From contig NZ_JAKRFZ010000018.1 of NCBI RefSeq assembly GCF_022347765.1, positions 1 to 64,000 on the forward strand: 64,000 bases of DNA. Reading direction: 5' to 3'. Source of the DNA: Pseudoalteromonas sp. OOF1S-7 (lineage in GTDB: Bacteria; Pseudomonadota; Gammaproteobacteria; Enterobacterales; Alteromonadaceae). Shown here in pieces: positions 17,558 to 25,096 of this stretch. The position numbers and the translations under genes are program-made. The notes below the pieces were generated by a model. The model was not told the origin of the DNA, did no database searches, and was given only the letters and a program-made list of their open reading frames with translations. How positions within the stretch are numbered: position 1 is the first letter of the stretch; each line of letters starts with the position of its first letter.

Positions 17558-18286
17558 ATGTTTTTAATGGCAAAAACAGTCGTTACCCTGATGCTAGCCC
17601 TATTCCTGAGCAGTTTTCATTGTTGGGCTAAGCTTACTATCGTCACTGAGTTATCCCCACCCAATCAAACCTGGCTCAACGATCAGGTCGCCGGTGTAAG
17701 CACGGAACTGGTGAAAGCCATTTTAGATACAGCTGCGCTTGAGGGGGAGTTTTACATGTACCCCTGGGCACGCGCGTTGAACAGCGCCAGAAGTCAGCCC
17801 AACACCCTAATCTACAGTATGGCGAAAACCCCACAGCGGGAAGCTTTGTTCCAGTGGATTGGCCCTGTAGCGCTTTTTAACCTCGGTTTTGTAACAAACC
17901 AATCGCCCCGAAAAATTCAAATTAAAACGCTGGAAGACGCCAAGCAATACCGGCTTGCGGTACAAAGAGAGGATGTAGCAGCGCAGGTATTACATTCACT
18001 GGGCTTTGAATTTATCGAAACCGCTGATATTCAACAATCCTACCGGTTACTGGCGGCCAATAAAGTAGAGCTGGTTGTGGACGACCCACGTTATATTAAC
18101 GCCATGGCGCAGACAATGAATTTACCGGACAATCATTTTCGCTATTTGCTGGATATTGACGCACTCAGCGTCAGGGGTTATCTGGCAGCCAGCTTAGCAA
18201 CCCCCCCGGAACTGGTCACCAGGCTGCGTACCGCCTATCAAAAACTGGTTGATACGCCCTTATATCGTAAGGCGCTCTATGAGTAA
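17558..18286 (+). CDS. Periplasmic substrate-binding-like protein (SBP family 3 type)
   Basis: 242 residues. A second possible start at 17567 has better spacing from the upstream ACAGG and gives a tidy signal peptide (MAKTVVTLMLALFLSSFHCWA). The mature protein follows the bilobal solute-binding plan: KLTIVTELSPPNQTWL, VSTELVKAILDTA, YPWARALNSARSQP (short form), KTPQREALFQWIGPV. These small orphan SBP-3-like proteins are common in Pseudoalteromonas and Shewanella and usually have no ABC permease beside them, as here. The ligand is unknown; a role in sensing rather than uptake is possible. Confidence 0.8.
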   Translation: MFLMAKTVVTLMLALFLSSFHCWAKLTIVTELSPPNQTWLNDQVAGVSTELVKAILDTAALEGEFYMYPWARALNSARSQPNTLIYSMAKTPQREALFQWIGPVALFNLGFVTNQSPRKIQIKTLEDAKQYRLAVQREDVAAQVLHSLGFEFIETADIQQSYRLLAANKVELVVDDPRYINAMAQTMNLPDNHFRYLLDIDALSVRGYLAASLATPPELVTRLRTAYQKLVDTPLYRKALYE

Positions 18287-18394
18287 CAAACTAAACCATT
18301 TTAAAACAATAAATTAAATGCAGATTCAAAATCGGGAGTGGACAGCCACCTGTTTAAAAACGAGTAGCTGTCATCAAGCCTAAGCCAGTGGATA

Positions 18395-19111
18395 TCAGTC
18401 ACGTTTGCGACTAATGAAAACCCCAGCCATACACAAAATCAGAAAACTCAGACTACCTCCCGAATCGCCTCCTTTTGCATTGCCGTTATCAGGTGTTTTG
18501 TTGTCACTACCTTTGTCATTGCCCGGTGAACCATTTCCATCATCACCAGTACCGTTATCAGGTGAATCACCGTCATTATTGTCGTCTGGATTATCATTTC
18601 CATCGTCAGGCTTTTCATTGTCACTATCAGCTTCAATGACCTTCAACTGCGTGCTTGCACTCGAAACCACGGTTTGCTGCCACATCGCATCAACCGACAA
18701 TTCGATATCGCCAGACTCTGCAAACCGGGTTGTTAACTTGCCAGTACCAGCCTCTATATTGATAGGTTCACCAGCAACGTACCACTGGTAGTGCAAATCA
18801 AGCGGCTCGCTGGATGTCAGGTTTGCCAGAAATTCGACGTTCTGTCCCTGTACCACTTCAGCTGGCTGCAAAATAACCAGCCCTACAATTTTTGGAGAAA
18901 TAAGATCAACTTGCTTTTGAGAAGATTCCAGTAATTTTCCGTCCTGATATACTTCTCGGGTCACCGTATAAATACCGGGTTGTGTGTATTCATGCTCAGG
19001 CTCTGCTTCATGCGATACTGAACCATCGCCGAATCGCCAAAAGTACTGGGCGTCACTTGCAGATACTGTGCAAGTTAATATAAATAAAAGACCGGTCATT
19101 ACTTTGTACAT
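18395..19111 (-). CDS. PKD-domain secreted protein with GlyGly-CTERM tail
   Basis: 238 residues from the ATG at 19111, chosen because GGGAG precedes it and a signal peptide begins there (MYKVMTGLLFILTCTVSA). A PKD-like domain follows at once (YFWRFGDGS, EHEYTQPGIYTVTREVY), then an Ig-like beta region (LHYQWYVAGEPI). A repetitive Asp/Asn/Gly/Pro linker of about 50 residues leads to a C-terminal GGSLSFLILCMAGVFISRKR. Gly-Ser, a hydrophobic stretch and a basic end is the GlyGly-CTERM pattern, known as a rhombosortase substrate sorted by type II secretion. It lies 269 bases downstream of the five-gene secreted cluster, on the same strand but past its terminator. Confidence 0.8.
   Translation of the reverse strand: MYKVMTGLLFILTCTVSASDAQYFWRFGDGSVSHEAEPEHEYTQPGIYTVTREVYQDGKLLESSQKQVDLISPKIVGLVILQPAEVVQGQNVEFLANLTSSEPLDLHYQWYVAGEPINIEAGTGKLTTRFAESGDIELSVDAMWQQTVVSSASTQLKVIEADSDNEKPDDGNDNPDDNNDGDSPDNGTGDDGNGSPGNDKGSDNKTPDNGNAKGGDSGGSLSFLILCMAGVFISRKRD
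18455..18625 (-). repeat. Asp/Asn/Gly-coding imperfect repeats in the PKD protein linker
   Basis: The linker is built from short imperfect units; for example CCGTTATCAGGTG occurs twice (near 18481 and 18552) and ATTGTC/TTGTCA-like pieces recur. The result is a flexible acidic stalk ahead of the C-terminal anchor. Confidence 0.6.
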
Positions 19112-19346
19112 AGTCACTCCCTGATGGTGATATTGAGCCATACGCGACGCCAAGACCTCATTGCTAAACTGCGACTCACGGCTCCCGTATGACTGCAATC
19201 ATTGTAACATAATAGTTAAAAAACAAAACCAAATGAGTCACATAATTCATCCAATAGTACCAGCTCAGATGCCAAAATATGCTCAGCTTGTATTAGGCAT
19301 GAGTTTACCAGCAGATTGAAATGACTAAAGACAGTCATCTTGCTAT

Positions 19347-19378
19347 AAAGCACATGCCTGCAATCAGGCATGTGCTTT
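19347..19378 (-). terminator. Strong hairpin ending the five-gene secreted-protein cluster
   Basis: A perfect 14-bp stem (AAAGCACATGCCTG with its complement) closed by a 4-base loop, 2 bases beyond the stop of the last gene. T-runs are short on both sides (TTTT on plus, TTTAT on minus). Confidence 0.65.
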
Positions 19379-19380
19379 TC

Positions 19381-20859
19381 CTACTGCTGAAATGTCATAC
19401 CGTAAGTGCTTAATGCCCCCTCGCACAATCGCCAATTCAGGATCCCTCGAGCTGGTGCACTTGCATCAATGAACGTCGGAGCCCACCTTAGGTTGCGAAA
19501 CCGTGCACTATTAATTTCTGAGACGACCCCGGAGCGAACGGCCTCTTGCCGGGCCAGTTCACATTGTTTCCAATCCTGGCCGTCACTAGAGGGTAATTGT
19601 AAGTCAGTAATATCGTAGCTGGCGGGGCAGGACTTTCCTCTCTGAACACAGGCGTTTTTCATTTCCAGCACCTTATTTTCACAGGCATAGCCAAATGGGT
19701 TGTCGCGGCAAAACCGGGCAGCTGTGAATAAAAACCAGGCATTGTCGTAGGCCAGTCCTTTAATGCGCTCTACCGCCAAACGCTGTGCCTCAGGCAAGTA
19801 AGCATAATAACTGTTGAGCAAATTAACCGCTCTTTGTTCATCCATTATGGCTTGTTTAAAATCATCCTCAAGATCGGTGATCAGCCACTTAGTTGCATTT
19901 CTGACTACCTGATAATCGGGCACCAATGCGCGCAGTGCCAGAGAGGATTTGTCGTAACGCGTCGTATAGTAACGCACAACATTATAATCACTCAGCGATG
20001 ACAGCTGACTATTAAAGCCCGTTTTTGCGTACTTGACCGCCTCATAAAACATATCAAAACAAGGCTTTGGGTTATCCAAAGAGCAAGTGATGATATTGTT
20101 AGGTATGATGGTCAATAGTTGTTTTGGGTCACCACCTTGTTGGACGGCTCTTACCGTTATTTTGACCGACGACTTTATGTCGCTCTGCAAATACTTTAGT
20201 TGCCCGCCGACATTGAATACCCCACCATACAAATCCACATCCAGATAGCCCCCTATATCTGACTTATCTTTGTTACTGCCATAATCAATCTTTAAATTAA
20301 CCAGTACATTTGCGCCATACTCAATACCAGTAACAAACTCATCGCCGACCAAAGTTTGCAACTGAGTCTGGTGGTTACTGGCAATCTCGTCGCCAACTTG
20401 TGAAAGAGTAAATCCGCTATTTTGACTCACTGGCAACAGCAAGCGCTTTTTCGGAGTGCTGGATGCACTGAAAGTATAAGAGCTTGAATAAGTGCTGGAC
20501 GCCATCTCTTTTGCAAGCGAAGCGCCAGCCGATACTCGCACTACAGGAAAGTTCACATCGATATCAACACTGCCATTGAGAATGCTCAGCATGTCGTCAT
20601 AACCCATGTCGATGCCCGTTTTGAACTGTAGCTCAGTGTTACCAAAGCTTTCATCAATAACACCACTTACTGGCTGCACATTTAGAAAACGTTTCTTTTG
20701 GCTGTCATAAGCCGTACCCACTTCAATGTGGTCATTTATCAACCCTGAAATAACTGAGCCGGTCAAGGCGCTATCGGTCACCTGGGTATCTGCACTTTGC
20801 GCATAACCACTGGCCACTACAAGCTTCAGTGCCAATAATGTAGAGTAAATTGGATTCAT
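19381..20859 (-). CDS. Secreted pore-former-like protein, long paralogue (MACPF/SNTX-like pattern)
   Basis: 492 residues with a signal peptide (about 1-22, SGYAQSA). An early VGTAYDSQKKRF motif, long beta-rich stretches (VDIDVNFPVVRVSAGASLA; TYSSSYTFSASSTPKK), then LVGDEFVTGIEYGANVLVNL and SSVKITVRAVQQGGDP resemble the core of MACPF/perforin-like and stonustoxin-like proteins. I cannot prove the family from sequence alone. A helical region follows (about 290-390), then a Cys-containing extension of about 80 residues that its paralogue lacks. It aligns along most of its length with the 415-residue protein encoded two genes upstream. AAGGA lies 8 bases before the start. Last gene of the cluster; function unknown. 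Confidence 0.7.
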   Translation of the reverse strand: MNPIYSTLLALKLVVASGYAQSADTQVTDSALTGSVISGLINDHIEVGTAYDSQKKRFLNVQPVSGVIDESFGNTELQFKTGIDMGYDDMLSILNGSVDIDVNFPVVRVSAGASLAKEMASSTYSSSYTFSASSTPKKRLLLPVSQNSGFTLSQVGDEIASNHQTQLQTLVGDEFVTGIEYGANVLVNLKIDYGSNKDKSDIGGYLDVDLYGGVFNVGGQLKYLQSDIKSSVKITVRAVQQGGDPKQLLTIIPNNIITCSLDNPKPCFDMFYEAVKYAKTGFNSQLSSLSDYNVVRYYTTRYDKSSLALRALVPDYQVVRNATKWLITDLEDDFKQAIMDEQRAVNLLNSYYAYLPEAQRLAVERIKGLAYDNAWFLFTAARFCRDNPFGYACENKVLEMKNACVQRGKSCPASYDITDLQLPSSDGQDWKQCELARQEAVRSGVVSEINSARFRNLRWAPTFIDASAPARGILNWRLCEGALSTYGMTFQQ

Positions 20860-20869
20860 ATCATCTTCC

Positions 20870-21739
20870 TTAACGAACTGTTACCAGGTAATCTTCCACT
20901 TCACCGTAGTGAATACGAGTACACGCATTATCAGACCCCCCACCAGCATCAGTAGCAACGCGCATTAACGTCAAGCCCTCTGGTACCGTTGCCGGCACGT
21001 CTAGCAAAAACCGGAAAACTCCTGATGATGCAGAGCGATAGACCATTTCTGAAGACTCAAACTGACCGTTGTGATTCCAGTCAAGCCATACCCGAGCTGC
21101 CACATACGATGGAAACTCAGGTTCTTTATTGCCCGGCTTAATGGTGACTTTTGATGCCTGATTAGCCCGCAATACAAGCACTTTGCCCGAAACTATGCTA
21201 TGTGCATGTTTTTCAGATTGGTGCGTGAAATCATCGACTGTGACTTCTGAGATCCATTCCCATTCATGGTCATAACTGCGATTCTCACAATAGGATCTTG
21301 GCAACACTGTCGTCTTTAGCGCTATTGGCTCATACTCCGGGGGCATAATGGTACACGCTTCATTCGCGCTGGTCCCCGCATACCACTGATAAGGGTTAGT
21401 AAAATCGGTATTTGCAAAAGTCACGTATTGTGCTTTACCTGCTGCCAACGCAGTATCGGAAAGCCACAACGCTTTAAGTTGGCGAAGCTTTTCCTCTTTT
21501 TTGACAACATCAGTCGATTCATACATCCGCTCCCACAGCTCGACCAGCAAACCATCGTAGCACTTGCTTAGCCAGGCAAATCGGCCTTGTGCCTGTTCAA
21601 CTGTGAGTAAATCACCTAACTCGCTGAACTTTGCCTGTTGATGCGTGTCATTGCTATGGCCTGGCACTGAAGCCTCAGCCCGCTCATTTAAGGCGGCGAC
21701 CAATAAGAGTAAAGCCAACAAAAATTTGATTATATGCAT
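20870..21739 (-). CDS. Secreted GEVED-domain protein
   Basis: 289 residues, signal peptide about 1-23. The N-terminal half is helical and unrecognised (residues 35-115, with KCYDGLLVELWERMY). The C-terminal half is a GEVED module as found in secreted bacterial proteins: ARVWLDWNHNGQFESSE, a beta region, and the closing CTRIHYGEVEDYLVTV. GEVED modules are thought to mediate surface or matrix contacts. It sits between the two pore-former-like paralogues with 9- and 10-base gaps, so all three are certainly co-transcribed and possibly act together. Confidence 0.82.
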   Translation of the reverse strand: MHIIKFLLALLLLVAALNERAEASVPGHSNDTHQQAKFSELGDLLTVEQAQGRFAWLSKCYDGLLVELWERMYESTDVVKKEEKLRQLKALWLSDTALAAGKAQYVTFANTDFTNPYQWYAGTSANEACTIMPPEYEPIALKTTVLPRSYCENRSYDHEWEWISEVTVDDFTHQSEKHAHSIVSGKVLVLRANQASKVTIKPGNKEPEFPSYVAARVWLDWNHNGQFESSEMVYRSASSGVFRFLLDVPATVPEGLTLMRVATDAGGGSDNACTRIHYGEVEDYLVTVR

Positions 21740-21748
21740 GGGATATCC

Positions 21749-22996
21749 TTATCTTAGTACATCACTGATGGCGCTATAATCACGAAAATAAACCAGATTA
21801 TCCGCCTCGTAATTAATACAATGATTGCCTTCTGGGTTGCGTTCACAATAATCTACTAAATCAGCAAACAAGTTGGCGTTAGCACGACTTTTGCTCTCAA
21901 TATCCTGTAGTTGCATAAGTTGCTCTGCAGAAAATTGAGACGCGTAGTAACGTTGCAGATTCTTTGCACGCCGATACACCAGCCGCTCCTCTATCCAGCG
22001 TGCCGTTAGCTCTTTAATGATCAAGCGAGTCAGGTAATTGACCGGTGCATAGCCATTGTCGGGGATTAGTGGCTGAAGGCCTGCGCCTGAATCCAAATAC
22101 CTGGTAGTATAAACATCGGTGATGTTGTAATCAGCCAATGAATCAAACTGGTTAATATAATCCGTTTTTAGGTAATGCACCGCCGCTTCAAACAAGTTAA
22201 AACAGGGCTCAGGATTGAGCAATGTGCAGTGCATAATGCCATTCGGTATGACTTGCAATAACCTGTTTGGGTCTCCCCCACTTTGCATGCCGCTTATCGT
22301 GATCTTCACTGACTTTCGTTTATCTTCGGCTATTTTCTGAAGTTCACCGTCGACTTTAACTTTGCCAATCCAGTCAACGCTCAGGTAGCCTCCGATTGCA
22401 CGCTTATCCGTTTCATTCCTGTACTCAATTTTCATGTTAATCACGACATTTGAGCCGTACGCAAAGCCCTGAACGAATCCATCCCCCAGATTGCTTGCCT
22501 TATTGCCGGGATACGCGGTTGCTAATTCTTTCGCGGCCAATGTCGGCTGATACCCTGTATCGTCAATAGGAACCAATATGCTAGACTTTGGTTTGATTGA
22601 AGAATAAACAGTGTAAGTACCTGTATATCTGTCTGCACTGATATCTTTGGCGTAGTTTGCGCCGGCATCCATTCTCACTGCCGGTAAGTCAAAACCCGCA
22701 TCAACCTTACCATCGACCAGTTTCAGGGCTTGCTGATAGCTCAGGTCAACACCCACTCTGAAATCTATGTGGGTGTTTCCAAGGTGTTCCACCTGCCGAC
22801 CAAGAACTGATTGCAGCCCTAACAAAAGCCCACCTTTGCTTTGATAGGCTGTACCGAGCGGCACAAGGTCTCTGCTCTGACCTATGGCCGTTCGCTCTTC
22901 TACTTCATGGACAGCTAAAGTCTGAGCATGCGCTTTTATCAATAATAAAGCCGCCCCCAATAACAACATAAACGAAACCACATTACGTATTTTCAT
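21749..22996 (-). CDS. Secreted pore-former-like protein, short paralogue (MACPF/SNTX-like pattern)
   Basis: 415 residues, signal peptide about 1-24 (ends IKAHAQ). It shares the landmarks of the 492-residue protein: LGTAYQSKGGLLLG, HIDFRVGVDLSYQQALKLV, LPAVRMDAGANYAKD, YTGTYTVYSSIKPKS, GDGFVQGFAYGSNVVINM, KSVKITISGMQSGGDP, CTLLNPEPCFNLF and VYTTRYLDS. It ends about 80 residues earlier and lacks the Cys-rich C-terminal extension. Two related but unequal partners encoded side by side is the arrangement of many two-component pore formers; that is analogy, not proof. GGAG lies 8 bases before the start. Confidence 0.7.
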   Translation of the reverse strand: MKIRNVVSFMLLLGAALLLIKAHAQTLAVHEVEERTAIGQSRDLVPLGTAYQSKGGLLLGLQSVLGRQVEHLGNTHIDFRVGVDLSYQQALKLVDGKVDAGFDLPAVRMDAGANYAKDISADRYTGTYTVYSSIKPKSSILVPIDDTGYQPTLAAKELATAYPGNKASNLGDGFVQGFAYGSNVVINMKIEYRNETDKRAIGGYLSVDWIGKVKVDGELQKIAEDKRKSVKITISGMQSGGDPNRLLQVIPNGIMHCTLLNPEPCFNLFEAAVHYLKTDYINQFDSLADYNITDVYTTRYLDSGAGLQPLIPDNGYAPVNYLTRLIIKELTARWIEERLVYRRAKNLQRYYASQFSAEQLMQLQDIESKSRANANLFADLVDYCERNPEGNHCINYEADNLVYFRDYSAISDVLR

Positions 22997-23036
22997 TATC
23001 TTATCTCCATGAAAGGCCCTGTCGGGCCCTGGTTTG

Positions 23037-25001
23037 TCAATCCATGACTATTTGCTTAAGGCTGTTCAGATAATCCTGGTGCCATGCCTGTGGCAGACGA
23101 TTTAGTACATCTTCTGTCGTTTCTACCTTATTGCTAAACTCATGCTCGCTTTGCATTGCCAGGTCACCCACTTGCAGGCCATTGGCAAACATGCTGAAAG
23201 ACTCTCCTGGTTGATAATCCGGGTCATCTTTGCTGCGCCCCAGGCGGAGGTTATATACTTTATCGGTAAACTCAACCTCCTCTATATGGGTGATCATTTC
23301 GAGCCCGTTTTCGGTTAAGATCTGCGCACCTTGCTCGACCTTGCTCGCCCACACAGCGTTGCCTGATTGCATCACAACAGGGTGAGACTCAGTCAATAAG
23401 AGTGTTTTACCCGACTTAGTTTTGAGTTGGACCATAGGAATGGTTTCAACACCCACAGAAATATCTTCAATCGTCAGCGCAAGATGATTGGATGGCGCAA
23501 ACTCACTGGCACCCAGCACCTGATCGCCCACTTCAAGCCGCTCAATAGGAAGCTGCTTACCATTGGGTAACGTGATTAGTGAGCCTTCGGCCAGACAACT
23601 GTAGACAATTTGCATCTGAGGGTGGCCTATATCACTCCAGCCACTGTCCATGTCCGTAGAGCCAATCACAAAAGAAGCCGTTAGTGGCGGTCTGCCTGGA
23701 CGTATTACATGATCAAGCGCAAAGTTCATTATCCAGTGGGTATCCTGGTATCTGCCAAATAATGTGGCGTCTCCAAACACCCCCTCATCTTGCGGGATAT
23801 CCCAGGATATAGTCGTCTTATCCATTACACCAAACTTGCCGTACTGTAGTTTCAAACTCTTTGCAAAAAGGTCGCTGATATCCTGATAATCAGAATCACC
23901 AATTGCTACGGCTCCACCCCCCTCCTTCGTCTGGATAAAGATATTGGTCCCGTGATTCATGAAAGCAGGTTTATCAACTACCGGGCTCTCGACTAGGGTT
24001 ATTGCACCGTTTTCTTCCTGAACTTCCAGTGTCGTAAAATCCGGCAGGTAGATACGTGTCACCTTACCTGTCACATCAAAGCTCCCTTGAAACGGGACCT
24101 TTAATTTAGTTTCACTGGTTGGTGTGTCTGGTGCGTAAATATTTTCATAATCACAATCGCCATAATTTCGATTCAGACAAATAATGATCTTACCATCAGG
24201 CACATCCGCACCGCCTTCAGAGCGGTTATCAATGGGCTTTTGAATGGCTGTTTCAAAACCATCTCGCCCCGCCAGAGGAAGTAGCGAGATGCCCTCAGTG
24301 CCAGACACGCCAGCTCTCGGCTGAGCAAAGCTGCCTAACTTTGCCAGCAAAGTATCCTTTGAATACTCCACCATAATATTACGGTCTTCCATAACCTGCT
24401 TGTTATTAGCATCCCTGTAAACTACCGTGACCCAACCATCCGCAAAAATGCGCTCTGAAGCAGCAAGCTTTGAGAAAATATCTTGTACTTTCGCGTAGGA
24501 GTATACGGATTTACGTTTAGCCTCCTGCCCGTCGCCAAAGTATTCATTGTATGCCAGTTTAGTGAGCTGCTTGCCTTTCTCATTGGTTAGATGCAGATCT
24601 ATCAGTGTATAATCGGTCGACACCGTTTTACTGTTTAACGCAGATAACACAAAATAGGACTCACCATTTGCATTACTAGTGGCGACTTCAATACCCATAT
24701 GTTTAAAGAAAGAGCACAGTTCAGGCCTGCCACTCGAGCAGTTTTGTAATGCGCTAAGGCTCGGATTTTCTGTTGCCAAAGTGTCTTGCTCCAGCCTTTG
24801 CTCAATCAGCGAAAATAACTGAGGCCGGTTTTTTCTGCTCAGACCGTGCCGTGCCAGTCGCGCTTTTAAACGCTCATTTTTAATCAGCATGTCTTGTTGG
24901 AAAGCTGCATCACTGGCCGCTTGTAATGAACTAGCAAAAGCGTCAGGCATGACGGATACCGTCCCCAGTGCAAGAGCAATGGATAAATACAGAGGTTTCA
25001 T
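23037..25001 (-). CDS. Secreted protein with C-terminal Hint (hedgehog/intein-type) domain
   Basis: 654 residues, signal peptide about 1-23 (ends DAFA). The first 460 residues are a secreted region I do not recognise, with a coiled N-terminal part and beta-rich centre. At about 468 a Hint domain begins with the nucleophile Cys (CLAEGSLITLPNGKQLPIE, LEVGDQVLG) and continues with LLTESHPVVM, the B-block His position, and MITHIEEVEF. It ends in MFANGLQVGDLAMQ, where processing Hint domains normally end in His-Asn. The final Asn dyad is therefore missing, so only the N-terminal cleavage or ester chemistry could work. It lies 40 bases upstream of the short pore-former-like gene and 95 bases downstream of the M4-like gene. 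Confidence 0.8.
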   Translation of the reverse strand: MKPLYLSIALALGTVSVMPDAFASSLQAASDAAFQQDMLIKNERLKARLARHGLSRKNRPQLFSLIEQRLEQDTLATENPSLSALQNCSSGRPELCSFFKHMGIEVATSNANGESYFVLSALNSKTVSTDYTLIDLHLTNEKGKQLTKLAYNEYFGDGQEAKRKSVYSYAKVQDIFSKLAASERIFADGWVTVVYRDANNKQVMEDRNIMVEYSKDTLLAKLGSFAQPRAGVSGTEGISLLPLAGRDGFETAIQKPIDNRSEGGADVPDGKIIICLNRNYGDCDYENIYAPDTPTSETKLKVPFQGSFDVTGKVTRIYLPDFTTLEVQEENGAITLVESPVVDKPAFMNHGTNIFIQTKEGGGAVAIGDSDYQDISDLFAKSLKLQYGKFGVMDKTTISWDIPQDEGVFGDATLFGRYQDTHWIMNFALDHVIRPGRPPLTASFVIGSTDMDSGWSDIGHPQMQIVYSCLAEGSLITLPNGKQLPIERLEVGDQVLGASEFAPSNHLALTIEDISVGVETIPMVQLKTKSGKTLLLTESHPVVMQSGNAVWASKVEQGAQILTENGLEMITHIEEVEFTDKVYNLRLGRSKDDPDYQPGESFSMFANGLQVGDLAMQSEHEFSNKVETTEDVLNRLPQAWHQDYLNSLKQIVMD

Positions 25002-25096
25002 ATTTTATTCCCTTAATATGGAGAGTTTTTTGAGCAAACGCTCAGGTCCCGCCAACGATATGCCGGCGAAACCCTACAGCAATTCATTCAATTAAG

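Noticed and set aside
18448..18640. CRISPR-like or intergenic tandem repeat
   Set aside because: The repeats are imperfect and in frame, coding an Asp/Asn/Gly linker of the PKD protein.
23037..25001. Splicing intein
   Set aside because: No terminal Asn and no meaningful C-extein; a Hint domain of the processing type fits better.
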